The notes under the pieces: model-generated
Database searches by the model: none
Seen by the model: only the letters and a program-made list of their open reading frames with translations
What the model was told of the DNA's origin: nothing
Position numbers and translations under genes: made by a program
Part shown: positions 43,969-56,291 of the stretch, piece after piece
How positions within the stretch are numbered: position 1 is the first letter of the stretch
Layout of the letters: each line of letters opens with the position of its first letter
Assembly: GCA_038503065.1 (NCBI GenBank)
Contig: JBCAMK010000011.1
Coordinates: forward strand, 744,001-808,000
Direction: 5' to 3'
Source: Paragyromitra xinjiangensis
Lineage: Eukaryota > Ascomycota > Pezizomycetes > Pezizales > Discinaceae
Length of the DNA: 64,000 bases

Positions 43969-45828
43969 TCACACTGACCCGAACCACCTGAGTCCAATAA
44001 AAGTACTGGCATAATAACTCCCTTCAAACAGCATCCACATCAAGGCCCACTCCCCGGCCAAAGCCTTGACTACAAGCGCCAAATTTCCACGGATCTCCCT
44101 AGGCCTATATACAGTCCTCTCAACGACAGACATATCAACTCCAGCCTGTCGTACCAGGAAGCTCTTAGCCACAGTCCTCATGACAGCACTCTCAAAACCG
44201 CTGCTCAGAGCCGTCGCGATCCCATCTGCCGCATGCGAAGCCACAACATCCGCAGGATGTAATGATAGTCTAGTGACGCGGTGTTGCTGCCCAGCTGATC
44301 TCATTCTAGCGGCAACGGCAGCTGGGTCGGCAGCGGTTGGCATATGATGGTGTGGGTGTGGTGGGGAACTACCATTAGTTTGAGCTTGAGCATCAACGGC
44401 GGGAATCTCCATTTCCTGTGTGTCAGTTTCCGTGGTTGCGGTGGGACCACTGTGAGGAGATACTATTCCAGGGATTTGCGGATCGAGTTGGACTGTGGCC
44501 GAGAAGCGTGGTATGCTAGGATCTTCTCCTACTCGGCGGGTCTCTTCAATCATTATGGCCGCCACGCTTGGCTCTTCGACTACTGGCCTACGGTTGTTAA
44601 TCTGGGGTTGTGCTCCCGAATCCCAACGAGATTGGTCAATGTCTTCTTCGTCAAGAGCTCCCGATATAGAGGCCGAGTCGGGATTGTCTGGTCGTGGTAA
44701 GATACGCCGAATGCGATGGAATAGGTAATATTGCATAATTCCGCAGAAAGATTGCTGGAGGAACGAGAATAGGAAATAGGATCCAACTGCCTGTGAGGCT
44801 ATGGTTGTAATTGTAGCTAAAGAGAATATGGGCGTGGCAAGCTCGGGGAGCACAAGTGGGGAGAGTGAGGAAAATGGCACGAATGAAGCAAGAGGCGGGA
44901 GCAAGGGAACTGGAGGTACTAGGTGTAGAGATTGTAGGGTAGAGTGCTGATAAAGGGGATATACAAGAAACCAAGAGCATGCGGAGAGACTAATGCGTGT
45001 CAACGTAATTCTATGAACAAGAAATAAATATCCTAACAGGAAGACGTACAGTTTATCCAGAGAATTCAAAACCAATCTTCGAGGCTTCTTCGTTTTCGGA
45101 TCTTTAAACAGAGATTTATTGCTCAGCCATCGCAAGAATCTTGCTTGGAGATAATCTCTCCCAACGTTAACTAGCTGGTAGCATAAATGGGCAGGCATTC
45201 CCGAGAGCATTTGGAAAATATTATTATTATGCCAAGCGATCAATAGCACGTCTCGGTATCGTAGACCTTCATAAGTACGGTAGGTCTGGCTTAATTAGCT
45301 TTCTTGTTCTACTTGAAGTTCAATCCTTAGGAAAACAGCACCTCAATCTGTGAGTGACCGATGAGAATTGCCTACCTGAAGTCTATTCCTAATCCCTATT
45401 AATGGCCAACTGGCCAAATATGTGACAGTCATATCCACTGCCCCAACAAGTAAACCGACCTCGTTTTCCTGCATGATAGCCTCCGATATATCTTGGCTTT
45501 GCTTCGTATCCCGGAGACATACACCAACAGTAGCCAAGACATCGTTTTGAGCTTTGATCAGACGGCGCTGCATCTCTTGGGATTGTTCAGAAGTAGAAGA
45601 GCTATGGTTAGGGGAGTCACTCTCAGAATTAGAGGGCCCTTGGGATGGCTCGAAGGACTGCCGGCCCAAAGCGCGGATATAGCTTCCATTTCGCATCTCG
45701 TTTAGTTTAGAAATTTGAGAGGGAAGGTATGTTGAATGGAGTGACAAGATGGCGAATTTAGGGGAAAGACTCAAAATATTGATACCGTAGAAGCTGAGAC
45801 GTTCTAAGGGCAGGACCACAGGGTCCAT
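43969..45828 (-). CDS. Predicted multi-pass membrane protein of unknown function
   Basis: Exons 45828-45376 and 45285-43969 (GTAGGC donor, GCCAG acceptor, phase 0) give 589 aa. The start is the ATG at 45828. There is a Ser-rich segment at about 60-90. After the intron come hydrophobic helices (LDKLYVFLLGYLFLVHRI; SLSACSWFLVYPLY; a Pro/Leu/Ser-rich hydrophobic stretch; TTIASQAVGSYFLFSFLQQ). A hydrophilic, probably cytosolic loop of about 200 residues with a His/Pro run (PPHPHHH) follows, then a C-terminal helix (EWALMWMLFEGSYYASTFIG). I do not recognise the family. It is divergent, by 253 bp, from the nucleotidyltransferase gene. Confidence 0.78.
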
Positions 45829-46081
45829 GCGGCTCTGTCTGCCATGCAAGCCAAGACGGCAAGCCCGTTGCTAAAAGCCATGACATCGTCTGCTGCACTG
45901 CAGATCCCCACCATGCGTGAACGTCTATGGACAACATCCGCACGGAATCTTATCCGGCGCTCAAGCTATTGAATCATATCAGTGTGCAACCTCTCTTTAC
46001 TATCGCCCACGATTTTGGTTCGAACAATCTATTGCGACTTGCCCTCAGCTTTGGTCACCAGCCCTGCCTGTCGATACCAGG

Positions 46082-48692
46082 ATGTCGTTCAACCAAACCG
46101 CCAATGTCTCTCCCGCTTCAGGCGCAGGCCCGGTAGTTGATGATAGCTTGGAAGTTCAGCTGAGGGGAATGATACTCTCAAGCCATCAGCCAGAAATCCC
46201 CCACGAGCACGTATCTGCTCAACGCCCAGGAGCTTCGGGGCTTTCCCATCATATTCAACCTCATCAACAGAGACAAACTGCTCCTTTCTTTGGGAATATG
46301 AGTGGACCCATAACAGATCCCAATCATCATCAACATTCCACTACACAAACTTCTGGTCTACCCCCAATGTTCCCAATGAATTCAAGCTTTCCGCCTACCG
46401 CTCAAGGCTTACCACCCTCCGGGTTCTTCTCTCAAGGAGGAGAGTTTGCAAACGTACCTGTCTCTCCAATCACCTATCGAGCATATCCTGGGCCACCACC
46501 AGGTTTACAGACCACAGATTTACCACCACAAACCGGGTTACAATACTTTCCTACTCAGCGATTGACGCCTCAGTCACAATCTCTAAATATATCACCCACC
46601 ACACCTCCACGCCAGGATTATGTTCTTCCACATTTACGACATATATATAGACAACAGCCTTCATCCCCACAACACGATTCACCTCCAAGGCAGCGCCAAC
46701 AATCTCCACAGATGATGCCTATACAAGCCCGAAACTCTCAAACCTTACCCCACAACTTCAGTAATCCTCAAAACACCTCTAGGGTTCCTCCTCCTACTGC
46801 GCTTGACCACTTCCCACCTTTAGGGACCCAGCCAGCCAAAGTAAAGCCTTTGCTGCGTAACTCTTATCAGCAGCAGTCAAAAGCACAGAATACCCAGCAA
46901 CGTATGCAATATCAACCTTTACCGGTTAACACTCACAACTTTAGTCCTCCAGCTAGGGGAGGCGGAACAGCACGGGGAGGTTTCCGCAACCCTAATTACA
47001 CAGGACGCCCACAGCAACAATATATTGAACAGGTCTCTGCAGAGCAAAGCTACTACCTTGATGAGTTCTCGAAGCGGATAATTGCCGAAGCCGCTCCCCC
47101 AGAAATCGAGACATCTGTGAAGCACGCACTTCTCAAAAGACTTGAAGCTATCTGCAAAGAGGTATCTCCGGATGCTAAACTGATACCGTTCGGGAGTTTA
47201 GTTAGTAAGTACACTTTACCTTTCTTCGAATACCCAACTATCATCTGTTTCTCGTAAAGTGTATCGCATAGGCCAGGTCGCAGAAAGGTATGGAAAATAA
47301 GTCATCTAATATGGTATTGGTATTTTTTTTCTCTTTTGATTGGACAGCTGGTTTCGCAACTGCCAATTCCGATCTCGATGTCATTTTCACGCTTGGGTCC
47401 CAGTCCGATGAATCACTGGATGATCTATCCTCGCCTCATTTCAGGATACCGCTCCTTCTTGAATCTAAGCTTCAAGACGAAGGTTTCGATGCAACACTTC
47501 TTACAAAGACTCGTGTTCCGATTCTCAAACTCGTACAGAACGCTACCGCAGAAAGTCCCTTTGAACTGCACTGCGATATTGGCTTCAGCAATCACCTAGC
47601 TGTGTTCAATACCAACATGTTATCTACGTACAGCAGGTGCGACCCTAGGCTCAAACAAATGATGATGTTCATCAAGGTACACAACCCCCCCCCCCCCCAA
47701 AAAAAAAGAGAAAAAGACCTCAAATCACCGCCTAGGATTCCACCTACCCCAGAAACCCCTCCCAGCTTTGCTGGGAGAGGGTAAATCTTAGGATATAGAC
47801 GTTGCTGACAATTTGATTCTACGGAACTTAAATCGAGAAAAAGTGGTGGGCCAAAAAACGACATATAAACAATCCATACCGCGGAACGCTTTCTTCTTAT
47901 GGCTACTCGCTAATAGTCCTCCATTACCTTATTAACATCGTCAAGCCACCTGTCCTCCCGAACTTGCAAACCTTCCCAATCCCCGAAGACACTCCTACAG
48001 CAGAAATCGTCTTCGAGGGTGCCACTGGTGGGGATGACTTATTCGAAATATGGTTCTACAAAGCTATCGACACCCTGCCAAAGTCGAGCAACACCATGCA
48101 CGTCGGGGAGCTGTTAAAGGGATTCTTCGAATACTACGCTTACGCGTTCCAATGGGGACGAGAAGTTGTCTCCATACGCACCAAAGGAGGCCTATTGACG
48201 AAACAGGAGAAGGGTTGGGTTGCGGCGGTGGTCAGGCCAGGGAAAGTAGAGAATTCGGAGGTAAAAGATAGGTATCTGTTTGCTGTTGAGGATCCATTCG
48301 AGACCGAGCATAATGTCAGCAGGACCTGCAATGGTCCTGGTGTTGGAAGAATTAGGGAAGAATTTAGGAGAGCGGTCAGGTTGATTAGGTTCAGGGATGG
48401 GGGCAGAACTATGTCTGAGTATTTGTGTATGGAGGCGCCGCCAGAAAGGCCTTGGATAAGGAGAGAAGATCGAGATAGGTTTGGCCAAGGAGGAAAGAGC
48501 GATGGTAGAGGTGTGGAAGGCGATACCCACGGAGAGGAAGAAAAACGTGAAGGGGAGGGCACTGGAGGGGGAAATCCCGAAGATATCAAAAGAGATGATA
48601 GTATGGAAGAAGACCACGAAGAATCGCTGAAGTATGAAGGGCCATCAACGGATTCAGGTGGTGTTTCATTGGAAGGCGTAAACATGCCATAA
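46082..48692 (+). CDS. Cid1-like non-canonical poly(A)/poly(U) polymerase
   Basis: Template-independent RNA 3'-nucleotidyltransferase. Exons 46082-47204, 47348-47676 and 47844-48692 give 766 aa. Residues 1-330 are disordered (Pro/Gln/Ser-rich) with an RGG-like patch (PPARGGGTARGGF). The catalytic core follows: FGSLV/TGFATANSDLDVIF with metal-binding Asp383 and Asp385, the third acid in LHCDIGF (Asp451), the central domain IKWWAKKRHIN...LSSYGYSLIVLHYLIN, and the nucleotide-recognition end VEDPFETEHNVSRT. The tail is Glu/Gly-rich. The domain plan matches fungal terminal uridylyl/CUCU-tailing enzymes (CutA/CutB type in Aspergillus), but PAP-associated poly(A) polymerases look alike. Intron 2 holds a C14-A9 homopolymer. 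Confidence 0.9.
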
Positions 48693-48796
48693 TGAAAAGC
48701 ATTATTGCCACATAGGCTTGTATCGTTATACAGAATCGGATATCATACAAGAAAGCTTTTTTTCTTCCCTTTTGATCTAAAAAATTAAATATCTAT

Positions 48797-49764
48797 TCAG
48801 TAGAAGTCCTCGCCCCCACCACCTTCATCCCCCCAGTCATCACCAGCATCGTCACCGTCATCGAAGTACTGTTCTGCATTGTAGTCGCCCTATTTATCTT
48901 TAGTCATAGTATTCACCTTGCGAAAGAAGAAATATGAGGAGCGCAAACCTCTTCATCATCTCCAAAGTCATCTTCAATTTCCTCTTCCGGTTCCTGCTCA
49001 TCGTCTTCATCGTCATCGCCACCATCTCCATCTCCCAACAAGCCTTGAAGTAAACCACCCTTCTTCTTCTCCCCAGCCTCTCCGTCGGCACCCTCGATTC
49101 CATTCTCACCCTCCGCATCGGACCCATCTGCTAGGTCCCCAAGGGGGTCCAGCGTATCCAGCGCAGAAAACGTCAATTTCTTCGGCGCCTTCTTCTTCCC
49201 ATTCGACTGTTCCAGCTCAACACCGAGGATTGAGTAGAGTTCCGCTGGGAAGAGCTCATGCACATACGGTCGGGCGTCGAGCTGAGGGACCTTCCGGCGC
49301 TGCTTCTTGTATTTTTGAGAGTACTTGCTAACATCATTGAAGGGATCTTCCATGCCGCGCTTCCTAGTCATTACTGTATACCTGCTCTTGATTAGTTTAT
49401 TTTAGAAGAGAAGAGAAGGAAGAGTGTGAGGCCTAGACGACATACATCGGTCCATTATGGATCTTCTCGCGGTGACTGCGAAACCGTGCAATTATTGCTC
49501 TCTCTTCCTTCGTCGACAAAGATTGTACAGGCGGCGGTTGCGGCTATTGTTTCGCAAGTCTTAATACTGGATAAATAAAAAATGACCCACCAGAAGAACA
49601 AGTAGCAAGAGAGTCAGACTTACGGGAAATAATTCAGTGACACTATAATCCGGCTCTAATTCGTCGAACGCAAATACGCCTCCTCCTCCACTTCCTATTC
49701 CTCCCCCACCTCTACCACCACGAGCGCCGCCGCCGCCGCGACCTCCTCTGCCTCCTCGTGACAT
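48797..49764 (-). CDS. RPC31: RNA polymerase III subunit Rpc31 (C31)
   Basis: Pol III-specific subunit that helps initiation at tRNA and 5S genes. Exons 49764-49624, 49543-49446, 49381-48949 and 48889-48797 give 254 aa. The order is typical: an N-terminal RGG/Gly-rich segment, then FDELEPDYSVTELFP/PQPPP, the conserved helix AIIARFRSHREKIHNGPMYT, the middle block DPFNDVSKYSQKYKKQRRKV with LDARPYVHELFPAELYSILG, and a long acidic tail ending in DDWGDEGGGGEDFY. The acidic C-terminus is a hallmark of C31. It is convergent with the nucleotidyltransferase gene, with just 104 bp between stop codons, and divergent from the calpain gene. Confidence 0.92.
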
Positions 49765-50150
49765 TTTTAGGGGTCGTTGAGTGTTGGAATTGAGTGCTGT
49801 GTGGTGATCGAATGGTAGTGGGGGATATTTTGAGCAAGCGGCTCTTAAAAGTTGAAGCTTGTGACTCGACAGGGTGCAACTCGCCAAGCAATATTATAGG
49901 TTAGGGTTCGAGTATCTCGTGTCCTCAATTATACACAACTACTATCCCTAGGAAGGAATCTAATTGTAAGGCTGATAAGTCCTACTTCTAATTTTTGCCG
50001 AATCAAGACATCAGGGGTGTGCGGATTCACAAGATCCGTAAGATGAGTGAGCGTTCATGATACCAGCCCCACCATAATAAGCGTTAATTTCCGCAAGGGG
50101 TAGGTATCTACCCCGACCATTGCCAATTTCTGCCCCACACCAATATCACG
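49765..50150. other. Divergent promoter region RPC31 / calpain
   Basis: About 385 bp between start codons. No gene or clear element recognised. Confidence 0.4.
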
Positions 50151-53133
50151 ATGCAACACCTCAAAAAGGCGCTATCACCTGGTAAATGTCATTTCGATGA
50201 GGTCTTGACTGTTAGTAAATTCTACTTCCTCTTTTACCATTCATAAACTGACCGCTTGACTACTAGGCAGCTGAGGCACGTGTGGATTCCCTCACCACAG
50301 CCGAAAAGTACGATGATGCACTGAAAGCGTCAATAGAAGCCGTCGAATACTGCATCAAAGCTCAGAAACAAACCCAAAAGGCTACCGAGAAACGAAGGCT
50401 ACGGCAAAAATGCGAGGAACTTATGGTGAAAGCTGAAAATATTAAAAAGCTAAAAAAGAGCAACGATAGAGTTGGTCCCAGCAATCCCCAACCTCCCCAT
50501 GAAGGCCCTCAGAAGAGGGCAGAGATCTCCAGAACTCCCCCAATTTCGTTAGCGAAATTAACTGTCAAAGAGGAGACCCTACTTCTGAAGTCTTCGAGAG
50601 TTAACAACAATATTTTTCCCCCTTGGAAAGGCCCACCCTCAGCAGTTGAATTTTCCCCAGGAGCTGCTCCATTCTCGTAAGTCACTTCTCCAGTGTTTTT
50701 GTATGTCAATGCTCATGAATCTTTGGCTAACGTTATTACGAGAGACCCCTCCGGCTTGCTAAAACTCTCCGAATCACAACTTTCCATGCTTGATGGCTGG
50801 AAAAGGCCCAATGAAGTATACGCAGGCAGCGACACAATCGCTCCCAAGGAGGGAAATGTACTTGATCTTGCACAGGATGTGATTACCGATTGTTCAGTGG
50901 TTGCAAGTCTCTGCTCAGCGATTGCAAGAGAAGAAAGGTTCGCTGGAAAGGTACCTTCTCCCACCACATCCACCTGGTTTGGGTTAGGCAGAAGCGTTAA
51001 ACTTCGTGAGACCTTAAGTTAACGGATGCGGTGGATATTAGATTGTGTCAAATATCATATATCCACAAGATGCAAATGGCGACCCAAACATCAGTCCATC
51101 TGGCAAATACGCAGTAAAATTATATTTTAATGGCTGTTTTCGCAAGGTCAGCTCTTAACCCCCTCCTCCTCCTCCGGAGACGTCATGATTGCTGCTCATC
51201 ACTGATCACCCCCTAGGTATCTATTGATGACCAACTCCCGACTTCGAATAATTCCCGATCGCTGTACGTGACATGTCGAAACAACCCAGGTGTCTTCTAT
51301 CCAGCGCTTATCGAGAAAGCATACCTCAAATTAATGGGTGGCTATGATTTCCCCGGATCCAATTCTGGGACAGATCTCTTGGCATTAACGGGCTGGATTC
51401 CAGAACATGTATTTTTACAGTCTGACGATATTGTCCCCGGAAGCTTATGGAGAAGGATATACAGGGCGTGGGGCCGGGGTGATGTTTTGATAACTCTGGG
51501 GACAGGTAGAATGCCTAGGAGAGAAGAGCAAGAACTGGGCTTGGTAGGGGAGCACGACTATGCTGTTTTGGGACTGAAGGAAGAAAACGGCGAGCGAATG
51601 CTACAGGTCAAGAATCCATGGTCTGAGGGAACTGTATTCAAAGGCGCATTGGCACTCGACTCTGATGAGGATGAGGATGGGGACGAGGATGGGGATGAAG
51701 AAGATGAGGAGGAAGACGACGGTGATGACGATGACGAAGAAGGTAGCTGGAATGCTAAACATGACGAATCCATTTTTGGTACACAAACCCTCCGAGAATC
51801 GCTCCCTCCAACAACGAAGCAAACCGACCCATCTTTGCCTGGAGTATTCTGGATATCTCTAGATAACGTCTTCCGCCATTTTGCAAGCATATACCTTAAC
51901 TGGAACCCGGCACTTTTCACCCACCGCCATGACTGGCATTTCTCCTGGGATCTTTCCACTAAAAAGTCTGAAGGTTGCATCGGCGGCAACCCGCAATTTT
52001 CCCTCACTAACCCTAGCTCACAACCGGCACTCGTCTGGTTATTGCTGGGAAGACATATATCCTCTACGGTCTCTGGTGAGAACACCAATAGTCTCGACAA
52101 AGCAGGTTATATATCACTTTATGTATTTGAGAACTCTGGTCGCCGCGTCTATCGCCCCGACGGCGCACTCCACAGAGGCCCCTACGTCGATTCTCCGGAA
52201 ACCTTACTACGGCTAGATGCGGTTCCTCCGAAAACCACCTACACCATAGCTATCTCTTCACAAGATCTACCTAAGGCTCCACATACATTTTCGCTCTCAG
52301 CATTCTCTTTGACATCGTTACACGTACACGACGCGGAAGATCCTTATACCTACCACCGAGCCCTTCAGTCTCAATGGCTTCCTGAAACAGCGGGAGGAAA
52401 CGCGCAATCACCGACCTACTCTAGCAACCCCCAATTTCGCTTGTCGGTCTCATCGGCTTGTGACATTATGCTCCTCCTTGAAGCTCGTGACTCTCTATCG
52501 GTACATGTCAAGCTTGTCTGGGGTGGTGGCAAACGAATTGCATCGGTGAGGACTCGAGACATCATTGCCGAGAGTGGCGAATATCGGCGTGGCTGTGCCA
52601 TAGTTGAAGCTCCCGGTCTACAAAAGGGAGACTATACCGTCGTCGCCTCGACATTTGAGCCTGGTCAAATCGGGGATTTCACCTTAAGTGTTGAGACAAC
52701 AGCTGCGGATGCAGTGTTCGAGCCTATAGCATCTGAGTGTGCTGGGAAACTGCGGAAAACAGTGGAGGGCGTCTGGAAAAGCGGAACGAACGCCGTGGCT
52801 TATCCACTTGAGGTCGAGAGGCTAACGGTTGTGTCAGTAAAAGCACGAACAACGTGGGCTAACACAAGGGCACAGCCAATGCTAAGAGTATCAGTAGAGA
52901 AAAAAATCGGAAGGAGGAAAAAGATGGTGAAGGCATCAGGCCCCGAGGGTGAGTTTTCGGACGTACCGCAGGGTGTTAGGACTGGTGAGATGGACCTGGA
53001 GGGTGATTGGGAGTATCTGATTGTTTTAGAGAGAATGGGAGATGGAGGGGGGAATGGTGCAAGCCATTACGAGTTAGAGATTTTGAGTGATGGAATTGTA
53101 GAGCTTGGGGGCAGCATTTGGGAGGAGAAGTAA
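50151..53133 (+). CDS. RIM13: Calpain-like cysteine protease PalB/Rim13
   Basis: Signalling protease of the fungal pH-response pathway; it cleaves the PacC/Rim101 transcription factor on ESCRT-III. Exons 50151-50181, 50271-50676, 50743-50950, 51042-51146 and 51217-53133 close to 888 aa. The N-terminal MIT-like helices (residues about 5-75: AEKYDDALKASIEAVEYCIK) fit Vps32 binding. The protease core has catalytic Cys196 in DVITDCSVVASL, His363 in GEHDYAVLGL and Asn383 in QVKNPWSEG, so the triad is intact. Beta-sandwich (calpain III-like) domains follow (residues about 470-885). Odd: an acidic run of nearly 30 Asp/Glu residues (about 402-430) inserted shortly after the Asn motif. Confidence 0.94.
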
Positions 53134-54636
53134 ATTGAAATATTTTTTTACCGGCGGTTCGTCTCATTCAATTTTCTTATTGTTAGCACGTACTCGTGCT
53201 CTACAATAAGTATCTGAAAACAGGGTATGGGTTTTGCCAACCAGACTGTGAAGTGTTGCCGCGGGGCGAACCAAAAGCTATTGCCACCAAAAAACATTTT
53301 CAGGTACTTATGGTAGACCACGAGTACAAGACAACACCACTGTGACAAACCAAAATACAGTACACCAAACACCACTGTGACAAACCAAAATACAGTACAC
53401 CACAAACCCCATGCCAGAAAAAATAGCCCAAGGCGCGGAAATAGGGCAACATAATTTGAAATAAGTCCCTTAAAAATAGTGATATGACGCGGCAAAGGCC
53501 ACTTGAATGCCCTGCAACCTGTCATCATGCCCCTCTGCTGCCCTAGTGTATCGATGCCCGACACCCGGATTTATCATTGTTGCGTTGTATGGATGGCACA
53601 TAGAACGTGAAAATACAAGCATGAATTGAAGAAGGGAGATTATAGACTCAACATAGCTTTCGATTCGCATTACTGTGCGGGAATAAAGGAGATGAGGGGC
53701 GATAATATTCACCAACACAGTAGCATTATTAATCGCCAAAAAGGGGAGGATGAACGGATGGGTGCAGATAGAAAAACATATATGTAGCTACAGGTCTAGG
53801 CCGAGATAGAACCTTGTTGATGAACAATACAAATATGCATACTGAGGCAGTAACAAGTCCAGGCGTAAATGGACCATTACCCGTAGTATTAAAGGGGTGT
53901 AAGCACAACATCCCAGCCCTGCTCTAGGAATAAACCTAATACTCGGGCCAATTCCCAAAACTAGTAGCATAGCTATCAGCTTTCATGACCCGACGCCCTG
54001 GTGTTCTATACCCATAAAGTCTGTCCTTCACTACTTATCACTCGTCTAGCTAGGATCCTGCTTTGTTCCGAGCCGTACGCTGCAGAGCTCCTGTCGCTCC
54101 TTCTAAAAATCCCCAAGGCTCTCGATCAGTCATACCAACGGAATCTAAACCATCCGAGAGACAGGACATGGTTCCTCCGAATACATGGTTTTGATCAACC
54201 TAAACGATCGACACTTTTTTGGCCCCTGAAATTGGACCTCCGTGGCAACCGAACCAAACTTATGGGAGCAAACCCTACCTTTACAAATTCTTTTGAATAT
54301 CAATACTGCACAGGAACTTTAAACCTTTCCTCCCACCCTAAAATGAACTTTAGGCCAAAGCGGTTACTAGCACTACATATAGTAGAGGGAGAACAATTAC
54401 CTATACGAGACGACCAAACAATCATGAAACTCGAAAAGTATGTGTAGTGCTTCATTCAGGATATAGTCACGGAGTAATTGCTAAGTTCAATGAGAATGTA
54501 TCACTTTTTCTCTCAAAGATAGACCGGTTAAGCTTTTAGCTTCATAGCATGTATATTACCCATTTGAATTAAGAACCCTTTATAACGTCGAAATCCGAAA
54601 TGCTACCCTAAAGCTTATGCATATGACTCCTTACTA
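53134..54636. other. Convergent intergenic region calpain / RRP43
   Basis: 1.5 kb without a supported gene, holding the two-copy 35-bp tandem repeat at 53334-53403. Open frames here (for example 54001-54447) show no domain. Confidence 0.4.
53334..53403 (+). repeat. Two-copy 35-bp tandem repeat
   Basis: The unit ACACCACTGTGACAAACCAA plus 15 more bases occurs twice in direct succession (53334-53368 and 53369-53403) with a single difference at its last base. It lies in an intergenic region; no function is evident. Confidence 0.85.
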
Positions 54637-55692
54637 TTATACAATTGCGTTTCTAACCAGTTTCTCCCACACGCCAAACCTGTCTGTAGCCCTGCAAACA
54701 CACTCCCCAAGGCCCTCCATTCCGCACGCCAGCCCACCGCCCTTCTCGATCCTGGCGATTCTACCACCTTCCTTGATACAAATCATTACACTTTCTTCAC
54801 AAATACTCTCCTCGAATTCATCCGGATCACTCAAAATCACACTTTTTCCGTCTTCACTATTAGACACAACGGCAAACGAAGCTGTAAATACCAGCGGACC
54901 TAATTGAAGCCCAGTGTATGTAGCCAAATTAGGATCACAAACAACAGCCTCCAGGTCTGCATCCCAGTACGCCCTCGGTAACCTCGTAGAGCGTAACGCC
55001 GCGATAATCGAAGCCCAAGCTGTGTCAATGATGTTACCGTCCAACGAAATGCAAAGTATGTCGATGTAGAGAACCCAATAGGCCTTTGTTTCGGGTTCTG
55101 CGGCATGGGAATCAGTAATTCGTAGAGACTCGGGCGAGATTAGTGATGCTGTTGAGAGGAGGAGGCGGTGGAGCCGGGAGGTGGTAGTTTGAGCGAAGTC
55201 CGAGGGGGGACCTGGATGGTAGTCACGAGAACAGCCAGTACCTATGATTTAACCCACTTTAGACATTGACTTCGCTAATCTGGTAGGAATGATAGAAATA
55301 CCTAATTCCAGATTGGTAACAACCAGATTCCGTGCTCTCAACTCGCCTTCTCCGCCATCATCTTCGTCTACCAATTCCTCGTCATTATCTTCACTGCTCC
55401 TCGAGACAACTATCCTCCCTTTAGCTTTCCCTTCTCCATTCGTTAAGTTCAATATCTCCCCGCGAACGCCACAAACCACCGCAGTATCTCCTGTCCTCAC
55501 AACTGCGGATCCGTGCGCATGCGAGAGCGAGTTCGTGTGTATTGTGGGTTCCCGAAATGCATTCGGGCTGCGGCCAGAGGGGCGCGTCGGGGGTGTTGAC
55601 TGGAGATGGCGGAGGAGATAAGATGATGGTGAGAGTTTCTGAAATGTTTGCGGAGGGAAAGAGAGAACGGGTGTTGGTATTGATGAAGCCAT
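54637..55692 (-). CDS. RRP43: Exosome core subunit Rrp43
   Basis: RNase PH-like, catalytically inert ring subunit of the RNA exosome. Exons 55692-55302 and 55241-54637 (60-bp intron, phase 1) give 331 aa. Signature: FQKLSPSSYLLRHLQS at the N-terminus, then SGRSPNAFREPTIHTNSLSH, then HGSAVVRTGDTAVVCGVRGE. An acidic loop (NDEELVDEDDGGEGE) follows. Exon 2 has KAYWVLYIDILCISLDGNII, then DTAWASIIAALRSTRLP. The ring-subunit fold is complete and no phosphorolytic site is expected. Confidence 0.92.
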
Positions 55693-56291
55693 TGCGGGAG
55701 TATATTTTGGTGATCTCGATGTTCTTTTTTTGTTGTGGGGTTGCGGTTAGTGGGTTGAGGCTCTGCCGCTTGGCCTGATAGAGTTAGCTTACATATACTC
55801 AAACCCGATGAGCAAGGCCTTATGAAACCCGTAAATTTGACGACATGGATCAAATTACTGAACTCAAATGTTTAGGATTGAGAAATGCATAAAATGAAGG
55901 ATATACGAGCAAAAATATCTATCACGACTCGCCATCACTAACCATCACTCGCTTCGAATATATTATAGGTAGGCCTTCTGTCGGGCGGGCAGTAAGGGAG
56001 CCCCGGGAATACTAGTAGATCAGCTTTCTCCAAGAGAGACAATATTCACTTATTCCCACCTGACTTGTACTCCATGCAGTAGACAGCAGCTTCGAATTCC
56101 CGGAGCCCATTTCTAGCGCTTCATTACCACCAGGCAGAAAAGGGCCCAAGCTTTTTAGTGCGGCGTCAGAACCTTGCAACCAGTGCGGCTTGTCTCGGAA
56201 TCGCACCGGGCTTATGGAGGCCCTAACTGGGAATCACTGACAAGAAAAGAGTCCCAAGGGGTCCTTGCTCGCTTCAAGGGACCTCGAACTA
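55693..56291. other. RRP43 promoter region
   Basis: About 600 bp upstream of RRP43 up to the MITE; overlapping open frames are shadows of RRP43 exon 1. No other gene. Confidence 0.35.
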
